A stretch of DNA of 64,000 bases from Acidobacteriota bacterium (lineage in GTDB: Bacteria; Acidobacteriota; Vicinamibacteria; Marinacidobacterales; Marinacidobacteraceae). Each line of letters opens with the position of its first letter. Positions within the stretch are counted from its first letter, which is position 1. This document shows positions 56,937 through 64,000 of this stretch, piece after piece. The stretch covers positions 1-64,000 of the forward strand of contig JAJEFG010000048.1 in NCBI GenBank assembly GCA_022820545.1, in the 5' to 3' direction. The notes beneath the pieces are model-generated. The model saw only the letters and a list, made by a program, of their open reading frames with translations, had not been told where the DNA came from and searched no databases. Both the position numbers and the translations under genes were made by a program.

Positions 56937-58402
56937 CGCTCGCGGTCGTCGCCCTCTACCTGGCCGCGGTCGTCGGGATCGGGCTGGCATCCCGCCTCGG
57001 TCTTGCGCGAGGCCCGGACCGCGCCGGCGAGGGGTATTTCCTCGCCGGCCGCTCGATCGGTCCGTTCGTCCTGCTGATGACGCTCTTCGGGACGAACATG
57101 ACCGCCTTCACCATCCTGGGCGCCTCGGGAGAGGCCTACCGGCAGGGCATCCGGGTGTTCGCGCTCATGGCGACCAGCTCGGCGGTGGTCATCCCGATGA
57201 CCTTCCTCGTGATCGGGGTTCCCCTCTGGCGGCTCGGGAAACGCCATGGGTTCGCCACCCAGGCCGAGTTCTTCGAAGCGCGTTACGGGTCCTCCGGGTT
57301 GGGGCTGCTGGTGCTCGGCGCCTCGCTGCTGTGGCTCGTCCCCTACGTGCTCATCGGGGTCAAGGGCGGCGGGGATGCGCTCGCCGCCATCGCGGGCGCG
57401 GACGCCGCGATCCCCGCGTGGGCCGGCAGCCTGGTCATGTGCCTCGTGGTGCTCGTCTACGTGGTGCTCGGCGGCATGCGCAGCACGGCGCTCGTGAACA
57501 CCTTCCAGACGCTGGTCTTCATCGGCGTCAGCGCGCTTGCCTTCTTCGTGATCACCGGGGGGATGGGCCGCTTCGGCGCGGCGATGGCCCGGCTCGGGGA
57601 GCAGTCCCCCGAACTGCTGGAACTCGCGCGTTCCTCGCGGGACTGGATCCAGATTGCCACCTACCTCTTCGTACCGCTGTCCACGTCGTGTTTCCCCCAC
57701 ATCTTCAGCCACTGGATGTCCGCCCGGAGCGCGGAGGCGTTCCGGCTGCCGGTGCTGGCCTATCCCGCCTGCATCGCCGCCGTCTGGTTCCCCTCGGTGG
57801 TGCTCGGAGCGCTCGGCCGGCTCGACGTTCCCCTCGACGCGACGGGGCCCGTCATCATCCTGCTGATCCGCGAGCACGCCGGGAGCGTGCTCGCGGGCAT
57901 GCTGGCCGCCGGCGTGTTCGCCGCGATCATGTCGTCGCTCGACTCCCAGACCCTGGCGGTGGGAACCATGCTGACCAAGAACGCCGCGGCGCGCGTGCCG
58001 CGGTTCGCGGCGTGGAGCCAGAGCCGTCAGGCCCTGCTCGGCCGGATCTTCGTGGCCGGGTTCCTGGTCCTGGTGTTCGTCCTCAGCCTCGTCTCTACCC
58101 AGACGATCTTCAGCCTCGGGATCTGGGCGCTCTCGGGTTTCTCGACGTTCTTCCCGGTGCTCGTGGGAGCGATCTACTGGAAGCGGAGCACCGGGGCCGG
58201 CGCCGCGGCCGGGATCCTGAGCGGTCTGCTCCTCTGGACCTGGTTCTTCATCGCGTCCGCTGGGGCTCCGGGGTGGACCATCGCCGACAGCGGCGTGGAA
58301 CCGGCCGCGGCCATCGTCCTCGTCTCCGCGCTGGCCCTGGTGGTGGTCTCGCGCCTCACCGCCCCACCGGACTCCGACCGTCTGCGCGGCTTCTTCGGCT
58401 AG
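56933..58402 (+). CDS. Sodium:solute symporter (SSS family)
   Basis: A 489-residue transporter with about 13 membrane helices. It shows GEGYFLAGRSIGPFVLLMTLFGTNMTAFTILG (SSS TM1-2), VLGGMRSTALVNTFQTLVF (the conserved loop region) and a C-terminal half with sodium-site residues near MSSLDSQTLAVGTML. Substrate is not assignable; relatives move amino acids, sugars, organic acids or vitamins. Coupled to the DUF3311-like gene. It is followed by two copies of the dispersed hairpin element. Confidence 0.87.
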   Translation: MTLAVVALYLAAVVGIGLASRLGLARGPDRAGEGYFLAGRSIGPFVLLMTLFGTNMTAFTILGASGEAYRQGIRVFALMATSSAVVIPMTFLVIGVPLWRLGKRHGFATQAEFFEARYGSSGLGLLVLGASLLWLVPYVLIGVKGGGDALAAIAGADAAIPAWAGSLVMCLVVLVYVVLGGMRSTALVNTFQTLVFIGVSALAFFVITGGMGRFGAAMARLGEQSPELLELARSSRDWIQIATYLFVPLSTSCFPHIFSHWMSARSAEAFRLPVLAYPACIAAVWFPSVVLGALGRLDVPLDATGPVIILLIREHAGSVLAGMLAAGVFAAIMSSLDSQTLAVGTMLTKNAAARVPRFAAWSQSRQALLGRIFVAGFLVLVFVLSLVSTQTIFSLGIWALSGFSTFFPVLVGAIYWKRSTGAGAAAGILSGLLLWTWFFIASAGAPGWTIADSGVEPAAAIVLVSALALVVVSRLTAPPDSDRLRGFFG

Positions 58403-58441
58403 TCGCGTCTGAGACCGCCGCGGCCGCTGCTTGTCCCGATG

Positions 58442-58508
58442 GCGCGCCGGCTTGGAACGCCGGTCTCCAGACCGGCACGCGCAGCGCTCCGCGCTGCGCA
58501 CGTCGCGA
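58442..58508 (+). repeat. Two-hairpin dispersed element, copy 5 (variant)
   Basis: Hairpin 1 (58459-58476): GCCGGTCT, CC, AGACCGGC. Hairpin 2 (58479-58499): GCGCAGCGC, TCC, GCGCTGCGC. Compared with the copy at 38421, an A-T pair in hairpin 2 replaces a G-C pair. Confidence 0.77.
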
Positions 58509-58565
58509 CCCCACTCGGAAGAGGCGGCTTCCACCTCGGCGTCGAGTTCAACAGCGGAGGCGACG

Positions 58566-58641
58566 CGCCGGCCTGGAACGCCGGCCAGTTCTCCCGCTGG
58601 GGGGCTCCACACCGGCACGCGGGCCGCAGGCCGGCAGGCGG
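58566..58641 (+). repeat. Two-hairpin dispersed element, copy 6 (degenerate, expanded)
   Basis: Shares the GCCTGGAACGCCGG lead and the ACCGGCACGCGGGCC middle with other copies, but has about 20 extra bases in hairpin 1 and no clean hairpin 2. Arranged in tandem with copy 5. Confidence 0.55.
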
Positions 58642-58692
58642 CGTAGGGCCGCTCGTCCGCATGGCGCCGCCGCCTGCGTCACCCCCGGTGAG

Positions 58693-58698
58693 TACGAT
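58693..58698 (+). promoter_or_regulatory. Probable -10 box of the DUF1028 gene (TACGAT)
   Basis: TACGAT followed by 6 nt and the GTG at 58705. Confidence 0.4.
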
Positions 58699-58704
58699 TG
58701 CCCG

Positions 58705-59772
58705 GTGCCCCGAATCCTGCTCCTGACGCCGCTCATCCTCGTGGTGGCCGCGGTTCTCCCGGCCGCCGCCCAGGAAGAACTCCCTCCCGAAGAGACCGTC
58801 TTCCACACGTTTTCGATCGCGGCCGTCGACCCCGAGACCGGCGAGTCCGGCGTTGCCGTAACCACCCGGAATCCCTGTGTCGCGAACGGGGTCCCCTGGG
58901 TACGGGTCGGCGTAGGCGCCGTCGCCACCCAGGCGCGGACGCGCACCCAGTACGGCGAGGAACTGCTCGGCCGGCTGGCCGCCGGGATGTCGGCGGAGGA
59001 AGCTCTCCGCGAGCGTCTCGCCGAGGACGAGGGCGCTCCCTATCGCCAGGTCGGCGTGGTCGGCCTCGACGGCGGGGTGGCACAGCACACCGGTTCCGAG
59101 GCGCGCTACTGGGCGGGACACCGGTCCGGGCCGGACTACGCGGCGCAGGGGAACCTGCTCGTGGGTCCCGAGGTGGTGGACGCGGTGGCCAAGGACTTCG
59201 AAGGCACGCGGGGCAGCGGGCTTTCCCTCGCGGACCGCCTGATCTCGGCCCTCGAGGCCGGTCAGGCGGCGGGTGGCGACGCCCGCCGCGGCCGCCGCCA
59301 GTCCGCCGGCGTCCTGGTGGCCGACCCCCGCGAGGGCGGATCGCGGCGCGACGACGGAATCTCCACGCACATCAACGTGTGCGAGCACGAGACGCCGGTT
59401 GCGGAGCTCCGGCGCATCCACGACGCGGTGAGCCAGAAGCTCGGCTACCGGACGCTCACCATGTTCGCCGGCAGCGACGTCGTGCAGCTCCGGGTCCTGA
59501 TCTCGGAAGGCGGCTGCGCGGCGGATACCAAGCTGGTGGGGGACGACGGGGACCTCGGGAGTCCCGCCCTCCGGATCTTCGACGCGGACCTCGCCCGCGC
59601 GGTGGACGCCTGCCGGGACGAGCTCGGCCTCTCGACTCCCGAGAGCGGCGGCTCCCCGGCCGGGTTCGCGGACCGCGAGTTCGTGGACCGTCTCTGGGAG
59701 CTGGTGGAGTCCCGGGACCTCGGCGATGCCGTGCGGCGCCGCCTCGCTCCGCTCCGCCGCATCACCCGCTGA
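58705..59772 (+). CDS. Secreted DUF1028 family Ntn-hydrolase-like protein
   Basis: A 355-residue protein with a signal peptide (LLLTPLILVVAAVLPAAAQ). DUF1028 landmarks: HTFSIAAVDPETGESGVAVTTRNPCVANGVPWVRVGVGAVATQA, then GVVGLDGGVAQHTGSE and QGNLLVGPEVVDAVAKDFE. The fold resembles Ntn hydrolases, where the conserved Thr/Ser and GVGAVATQA region forms the pocket. Biochemical activity is not established. A C-terminal extension (about 270-355) resembles no domain I know. GTG start; first gene before threonine aldolase. Confidence 0.8.
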   Translation: MPRILLLTPLILVVAAVLPAAAQEELPPEETVFHTFSIAAVDPETGESGVAVTTRNPCVANGVPWVRVGVGAVATQARTRTQYGEELLGRLAAGMSAEEALRERLAEDEGAPYRQVGVVGLDGGVAQHTGSEARYWAGHRSGPDYAAQGNLLVGPEVVDAVAKDFEGTRGSGLSLADRLISALEAGQAAGGDARRGRRQSAGVLVADPREGGSRRDDGISTHINVCEHETPVAELRRIHDAVSQKLGYRTLTMFAGSDVVQLRVLISEGGCAADTKLVGDDGDLGSPALRIFDADLARAVDACRDELGLSTPESGGSPAGFADREFVDRLWELVESRDLGDAVRRRLAPLRRITR

Positions 59773-59802
59773 GAGCCCCGTAGATCAAGGGAGGACCGCC
59801 GC

Positions 59803-60879
59803 ATGCCCCAGACCGCCGCCGGACGCCCGGTCCGGATCGACCTCCGCAGCGACACCGTTTCGCTCCCGACCCGGGAGATGCGGGCGGCGATGGCCGGCGC
59901 CGAGGTCGGTGACGACGTGTACGGCGACGACCCCTCGGTCCGCCGACTCGAGGAGCGCACCGCCGAGGTTCTGGGGAAGGACGCCGCGGTCTTCACGCCG
60001 ACGGGCACGATGAGCAACCAGATCGCGATCCGCTGCCAGACCGAGCCGGGGGACCTGGTCCTCGCCGAACGGCGGGCCCACGCCTACCTGGTGGAGAGCG
60101 GCGGTCCCGCCGCGCTCTCCGGGGCGACCGTCGTGGGACTCGAAGGCGAGCGCGGGGTCTTTTCGGCGGAGCAGGTCCGGGCCGCGGTGCGCACGCCGCA
60201 CCCCATGGTTCCGGCCGCCTGCTATCCGGTGGCCCGGCTGCTCGCTGCCGAGAACACCCACAACGGCGCGGGCGGCGCGGTCTGGCCGCTCGATGTCCTG
60301 CAGGACGCCGCGGACACCGCCCGGGGGCTCGGACTGGGGACCCACCTCGACGGGGCGCGCCTCTGGCACGCCACCGCGGCCACCGGGATCCCCGAGGGCC
60401 GTTACGCCGAGGGGTTCGACACGGTGAGCGTCTGTTTCTCCAAGGGACTGGGCGCGCCGATGGGTTCCTGCCTCGCGGGTCCCGCGCCCCTGATCCGGCG
60501 GGCGCGCCGTTTCCGCCAGCTCTTCGGCGGCGGTTTCCGCCAGGCCGGGATCGTCGCGGCCGGCGCGCTTCACGCCCTCGAACACCACCGGGAGCGGCTC
60601 CCCGAGGACCACCGCCGGGCGCGCCGGCTGGCCGAGGGCCTGGACGAACTGCCCGGGATCGAAGTGGACCTCGACGGGGTGGAGACGAACATCGTCCGTT
60701 TCCGGACCCCGGGGATGAACGCCTTCCGGCTCGCCGAAGGGCTGCTCGACCGCGGCGTCGCGGTGCTGCCGGCGACGTCCGACGCGATGCGCGTCATCCC
60801 CCACCTGGGGATCTCCGACGAGGACGTCGAGGAGGCGCTCGGCGCCTTCGCCGAGGTCCTGAGCGCCGTTCCGGCCTAG
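59803..60879 (+). CDS. ltaE: Low-specificity L-threonine aldolase
   Basis: PLP enzyme cleaving threonine to glycine and acetaldehyde. The 358-residue product has [20 protein letters not shown] (the N-terminal signature), [40 protein letters not shown], and the PLP lysine in [14 protein letters not shown] (about 213). A strong Shine-Dalgarno AAGGGAGGA (59787-59795) lies 7 nt before the ATG. 30 nt separate it from DUF1028, so they may be co-transcribed. Confidence 0.92.
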   Translation: MPQTAAGRPVRIDLRSDTVSLPTREMRAAMAGAEVGDDVYGDDPSVRRLEERTAEVLGKDAAVFTPTGTMSNQIAIRCQTEPGDLVLAERRAHAYLVESGGPAALSGATVVGLEGERGVFSAEQVRAAVRTPHPMVPAACYPVARLLAAENTHNGAGGAVWPLDVLQDAADTARGLGLGTHLDGARLWHATAATGIPEGRYAEGFDTVSVCFSKGLGAPMGSCLAGPAPLIRRARRFRQLFGGGFRQAGIVAAGALHALEHHRERLPEDHRRARRLAEGLDELPGIEVDLDGVETNIVRFRTPGMNAFRLAEGLLDRGVAVLPATSDAMRVIPHLGISDEDVEEALGAFAEVLSAVPA

Positions 60880-60921
60880 CAGCCTGGTGGAAAAAGTCAC
60901 GCTGCCAGTGGAGAGATCACG

Positions 60922-61158
60922 ATGGCCCGGTTGACGGTTCGCCAAGTGACGGACCGGATCGTCCGGGAGTTGAAGCAGCGCGCTGCCGCGAACGGCCGTT
61001 CCGTGGAGGCTGAACACCGCGAGATCCTCCGCCGGGCCCTGCTCGGGAACTCGGAAGACTTCGCCACCCGCGCCGCGGGGGTGCGGGAGCGGCTCGCATC
61101 CACGGTGGACAGCACGGAGGTGATCAGGGCGGACCGCGACCGGGACTTTCGCGGCTGA
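60922..61158 (+). CDS. FitA-like ribbon-helix-helix antitoxin
   Basis: A 78-residue antitoxin. The N-terminal ribbon-helix-helix matches FitA: ARLTVRQVTDRIVRELKQRAAANGRSVEAEHREILRRAL, with the N-x-R-S-x-E-A-E loop. The C-terminal half (about 45-78) would bind a PIN-domain toxin of the FitB/VapC type. That toxin should follow directly but is broken (see pseudogene). A GGAGAG ribosome-binding site precedes the ATG. Confidence 0.83.
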   Translation: MARLTVRQVTDRIVRELKQRAAANGRSVEAEHREILRRALLGNSEDFATRAAGVRERLASTVDSTEVIRADRDRDFRG

Positions 61159-61269
61159 TCCGCTACGTTGTCGATGCCACCCGTCACCGCGGATCAGAGG
61201 TTCTCGGCACGCATCCAGGGGCACCCGTACCTCGCCGGCAGCATGACGCTTCTCGCGGATTTCAGGTGA
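61155..61269 (+). pseudogene. Remnant of a FitB/VapC-type PIN toxin with internal deletion
   Basis: Directly after the antitoxin, the frame from 61155 reads LIRYVVDAT, the start of a PIN toxin with its first catalytic Asp. From 61180 the +1 frame reads PVTADQRF...HPYLAGSMTLLADFR and ends at 61267-61269, which looks like a PIN C-terminus (LVTAD, then a final strand). About 90-100 codons between the two ends are missing and the junction is frameshifted. The toxin is dead while the antitoxin is intact. Confidence 0.68.
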
Positions 61270-61328
61270 GCACGGCCGAGCGTACACCGGGTGCGTCCAA
61301 AGGGGGTCCAAACCCCTCGTGAACGTGC

Positions 61329-61334
61329 TACCGT
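61329..61334 (+). promoter_or_regulatory. Probable -10 box of tkt (TACCGT)
   Basis: TACCGT followed by 10 nt and the TTG at 61345. Confidence 0.35.
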
Positions 61335-61344
61335 CCGCCGCTCG

Positions 61345-63354
61345 TTGAGCGACTCCACCGCTTCCCGCCGCCCGTTCGACGAAGTCGATGCGCAGGCGAT
61401 CGCCGCCATCCGGGGGCTCGGCATCGATGCGGTCGAGAAGGCCAATTCCGGCCATCCGGGCCTGCCCATGGGCGCGGCGCCGATGGCCTGGGTCCTCTGG
61501 AGCCGGCATCTGAAGACGTGCCCGAGCGATCCCGACTGGCCGGACCGGGACCGCTTCGTGCTCTCGGCGGGTCACGGCTCGATGCTGCTCTACGCCCTGC
61601 TGCATCTCGCGGGCTATCCGGTGAGCCTCGACGACATCCGCGACTTCCGGCAGTGGGAGAGCCGCACCCCGGGGCATCCGGAGACCTTCGCGACCCCGGG
61701 AGTCGAAGCGACCACCGGGCCGCTCGGGCAGGGGGCCGGGAACTCGGTGGGCATGGCCATCGCCGAGCGGGCGCTCCGGGCGCGGTTCCCGGGGCTGGTG
61801 AACCACCGGGTGTTCGCGCTGGTTTCCGACGGCGACCTCATGGAGGGGGTGGCGTGCGAAGCGGCTTCCCTCGCCGGGCAGCTCGGCCTCGGGCGGCTCG
61901 TTTGGCTCTACGACCGGAACGACGTCACCCTCGACGGGCCGGCGTCGCTGTCCTTTTCGGTGGAGGACGTGGCGGCCCGCCACCGCGCGCTCGGCTGGCA
62001 CGTCCAGACGGTCGCCGACGGGAACCGCGACCTGGACGGGATCGACGCGGCGATCGCGGCCGCGGTGGCCGAGGCGGAGCGGCCTTCGCTCATCGTGGTG
62101 AACACGACCATCGGCTACGGCGCGCCGAACAAGGCGGGGACCTCCGCCGCCCACGGGGCTCCGCTGGGCGCGGACGAGGCGGCCGCCGCCAAGGCGGCGC
62201 TCGGGCTCGATCCGGGGGCGGCCTTCGCCGTTCCGGAGACGGTTCGCGAGCGGTGCGCCGACCGCGCCGGGCACGGGAAGGCCGCGCGGAACGCCTGGTA
62301 CGCCAGGTTGGCGCACGCACGGGCTCAGGCGCCGGAACGGGCCGCCGAGTTCGAGCGTCGCCTCGAGAACGGGCTGCCGGCCGGCTGGGATGAAGGGCTT
62401 CCGGCCTTCGGTCCCGAGGATCGCCTCGCCACCCGGGACGCGTCCGGGAAGGCCATGAACGCCCTGGCGGCGCGGATTCCGGAGTTCTTCGGTGGCGACG
62501 CGGACCTCTCGTGTTCCACCAAGACGGCGCTGAACGGTCTCGGTTCCCAGTCCGCCTCCGAGGCGAACGGGCGGAACCTCCACTACGGGGTGCGCGAGCA
62601 CGCGATGGGCGCCGCGGCCAATGGAATCGCCTATCACGGCGGGTTCCGCACCTTCGCCTCCACTTTCTTCTGTTTCGCCGATTACATGCGGCCCTCGGTG
62701 CGGCTGGCGGCGCTCTCGGGGCTGCCGGTGGTCTACGTCTGGACCCACGATTCGGTGGGGGTGGGAGAAGACGGCCCGACCCACCAGCCCGTGGAGCACC
62801 TCATGTCGCTCCGCGCGATGCCGAACCTCCACGTGGTGCGGCCCGCCGACGCGAACGAGACCGTGGAGGCCTGGCGCCACGCGCTGCTCCGCACCGAGGG
62901 GCCCACCGCGCTGGTCCTGACCCGGCAGAAGGTGCCGACCCTGACCACCCCCGAACGGGCCGCGGGCCTCCGGTGCGGCGGCTACGTGCTCCGGGACCCG
63001 GAGTCGGCGCCCCGGGCGGTCGTGATCGCCACCGGTTCCGAGGTGTCGCTCGCGGCCGCCGCCGCGGAGCGGCTCGATACCGAGGGTCTCGGCGTTCGGG
63101 TGGTGTCCCTGCCGTGCTGGGAGCTGTTCGAGGCGCAGGGTCCGGCCTATCGGGAGAGCGTGCTGCCGGCGGGAATCCCGCGCGTCGCGGTGGAAGCCGG
63201 GGCGACGCTCGGCTGGGAGCGCTACGTGGGGAGCGGCCCGGTGGTCGGCGTGGACCGCTTCGGCGCCTCGGCCCCCGGCGCGGAGGTCGCGGCGCGGCTC
63301 GGCCTCACGGAAGACACGGTCTGCGCCGCCGCCCGCTCGGTGGTGGGTCGCTAA
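61345..63354 (+). CDS. tkt: Transketolase
   Basis: Thiamine-diphosphate enzyme of the pentose phosphate pathway, 669 residues. It has [39 protein letters not shown], the ThDP motif [18 protein letters not shown]...LIWLYDRND-type segment, [17 protein letters not shown] with the catalytic Glu, [16 protein letters not shown] and a C-terminal regulatory-like domain. A TTG start is supported by a TACCGT box 10 nt upstream; the frame is open further up, but that part overlaps the toxin remnant region and is not conserved. Confidence 0.94.
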   Translation: MSDSTASRRPFDEVDAQAIAAIRGLGIDAVEKANSGHPGLPMGAAPMAWVLWSRHLKTCPSDPDWPDRDRFVLSAGHGSMLLYALLHLAGYPVSLDDIRDFRQWESRTPGHPETFATPGVEATTGPLGQGAGNSVGMAIAERALRARFPGLVNHRVFALVSDGDLMEGVACEAASLAGQLGLGRLVWLYDRNDVTLDGPASLSFSVEDVAARHRALGWHVQTVADGNRDLDGIDAAIAAAVAEAERPSLIVVNTTIGYGAPNKAGTSAAHGAPLGADEAAAAKAALGLDPGAAFAVPETVRERCADRAGHGKAARNAWYARLAHARAQAPERAAEFERRLENGLPAGWDEGLPAFGPEDRLATRDASGKAMNALAARIPEFFGGDADLSCSTKTALNGLGSQSASEANGRNLHYGVREHAMGAAANGIAYHGGFRTFASTFFCFADYMRPSVRLAALSGLPVVYVWTHDSVGVGEDGPTHQPVEHLMSLRAMPNLHVVRPADANETVEAWRHALLRTEGPTALVLTRQKVPTLTTPERAAGLRCGGYVLRDPESAPRAVVIATGSEVSLAAAAAERLDTEGLGVRVVSLPCWELFEAQGPAYRESVLPAGIPRVAVEAGATLGWERYVGSGPVVGVDRFGASAPGAEVAARLGLTEDTVCAAARSVVGR

Positions 63355-63365
63355 CCGCAACGGCT

Positions 63366-63412
63366 CGGAGCGCCGGCCTCCGGCCGGCATCGCGCGGGAG
63401 CGCGAAACCCGC
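63366..63412 (+). repeat. Two-hairpin dispersed element, copy 7
   Basis: Hairpin 1 (63372-63388): GCCGGCC, TCC, GGCCGGC. Hairpin 2 (63390-63405): TCGCGC, GGGA, GCGCGA. Nearly identical to copy 2 read in reverse. Starts 12 nt after the transketolase stop. Confidence 0.77.
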
Positions 63413-63492
63413 GTGATGATGCTGTCTCGCGTGGCCGGGTGCGCCTCGGCGTTTCGTGCTCCCGAAAGTGCCCGCCGCCTCGACCGGGTGCC

Positions 63493-64000
63493 TCATCCTC
63501 CCCACACGAGCAGGTGGCTCTGCCACTGGGAGAGCGGGCTCTCCCCCGTCGCCTGGAAGTGGTTCCATGCCTCCACCGCGGTCATCGGCCTCTCCCGATC
63601 TCGGGGATTCCGGAACGCGTAGGTGAGGCCGCCCCGCTCTTCCTCCCGGGCGTAGGTCTCGACGTCGCGCCTGAGGTCCGGTCGCCCCATGTCGAAAGGA
63701 ACGAGGTCCGTGGAGGCTCCCACTCCGTCGTGCCGTAGTCCCGGAGTCTCGCGGAGGAGCCCGATCACCCGACCCTCGCCGTATTGCGAAGACACGCTCA
63801 GCAGGATCAAACCACCCGGCCGCAGGTAGGGCGCCGCGCCCCGGACCACCACCCGCCGCATTTCGAACCCGTCCCCGACGGGACTCGATGACGGCGGGTT
63901 CGCGATCATGAAATCGGTCGAGCCTTCGAACCCGGCGAGCGTCCGGCGGCCTTCCTCCGAGACGGCGTCGTAGGAATCCGATTCGACGAACCGGACCTTG
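63493..64000 (-). CDS. Class I SAM-dependent methyltransferase (partial)
   Basis: The C-terminal 168 residues of a protein whose start lies beyond the window. FMIANPPSSSPVGDGFEMRRVVVRGAAPYLRPGGLILLSVSSQYG contains motif IV NPP (as in PrmC/HemK-like and other N-methyltransferases) and the post-IV LRPGG turn. No further domain is recognisable in the tail, which includes WNHFQATGESPLSQWQSHLLVW. Substrate cannot be assigned. It converges on transketolase across repeat copy 7. Confidence 0.75.
   Translation of the reverse strand, partial: KVRFVESDSYDAVSEEGRRTLAGFEGSTDFMIANPPSSSPVGDGFEMRRVVVRGAAPYLRPGGLILLSVSSQYGEGRVIGLLRETPGLRHDGVGASTDLVPFDMGRPDLRRDVETYAREEERGGLTYAFRNPRDRERPMTAVEAWNHFQATGESPLSQWQSHLLVWGG

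Larger units (their letters stand above)
58403..58704. other. Gap of about 300 bp holding two hairpin repeats
   Basis: No gene. It contains repeat copies 5 and 6 and, near its end, the TACGAT box of the DUF1028 gene. Confidence 0.7.

Noticed and set aside
59785-63390. Open frame of 1201 codons antisense to threonine aldolase and transketolase
   Set aside because: Composition is typical of a GC-rich antisense shadow and no domain is recognisable; the plus-strand genes are clear.

Overview
The window comes from a very GC-rich diderm (Gram-negative-type) bacterium. A TonB-dependent receptor, an O/P-type porin, several lipoproteins and a DUF481 outer-membrane protein show an outer membrane. ATG, GTG and TTG starts are mixed freely, and the RNase P RNA looks like type A. 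The gene set and the frequent start codons placed right behind a TAnnnT box would fit a deep-branching phylum such as Acidobacteriota, but no marker here settles the taxonomy.

Layout. 1-2.2 kb: tRNA-Leu(CAG) and RNase R. 2.1-15.2 kb: a phosphate-flavoured region with PhoR/PhoB, pheA, an O/P-type porin, a TonB-dependent receptor with a beta-helix lipoprotein and a second lipoprotein, Ppx/GppA, ApaH, and a small secreted protein preceded by a near-perfect PHO box. 15.2-26.7 kb: housekeeping genes: a cyanophycinase-like S51 protein, SelB, a serine hydrolase, SRPBCC, GNAT, RadC, Fur, LarC, TatD, polyprenyl synthase, DUF309, and an NtrC-type regulator with no DNA-binding domain. 26.7-31.3 kb: rnpB, a sugar-nucleotide epimerase, an M23 endopeptidase, ComEA, a GspH/FimT pseudopilin and a small coiled-coil membrane protein.

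31.3-38.4 kb: a likely 3-hydroxyproline/proline catabolic cluster: two-subunit aconitase X, an NSS symporter, two ornithine-cyclodeaminase-family reductases, proline dehydrogenase and a DapA-family lyase lacking the usual tyrosine. 38.4-41.6 kb: an accessory patch with an Xre/RES toxin-antitoxin pair, a PD-(D/E)XK protein and an AAA/DUF4143 ATPase behind a 39-bp interrupted palindrome. 41.6-50.8 kb: an FAH-family hydrolase, a LarA-type nickel racemase homologue, a 32-bp tandem repeat running into a penicillin acylase gene, a DUF481 protein, an S51-like protein coupled to an esterase that has lost its serine, and a PatB/MalY enzyme. 51-64 kb: carAB, a secreted protein of unknown family, DUF3311 plus an SSS symporter, DUF1028, threonine aldolase, a FitA-type antitoxin with a deleted PIN toxin, transketolase, and a methyltransferase cut by the window edge.

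Three themes run through the whole window. (1) Many first genes have a TAnnnT hexamer 6-11 nt before the start codon and no Shine-Dalgarno site, which suggests leaderless transcripts; rnpB carries the same box 7 nt before its RNA and calibrates the geometry. (2) Genes inside operons are joined by 4-nt ATGA, GTGA or TTGA overlaps. (3) A dispersed intergenic element made of two adjacent hairpins, with base changes that preserve pairing between copies, recurs at about 27.1, 27.3, 38.4, 49.5, 58.4 and 63.4 kb.
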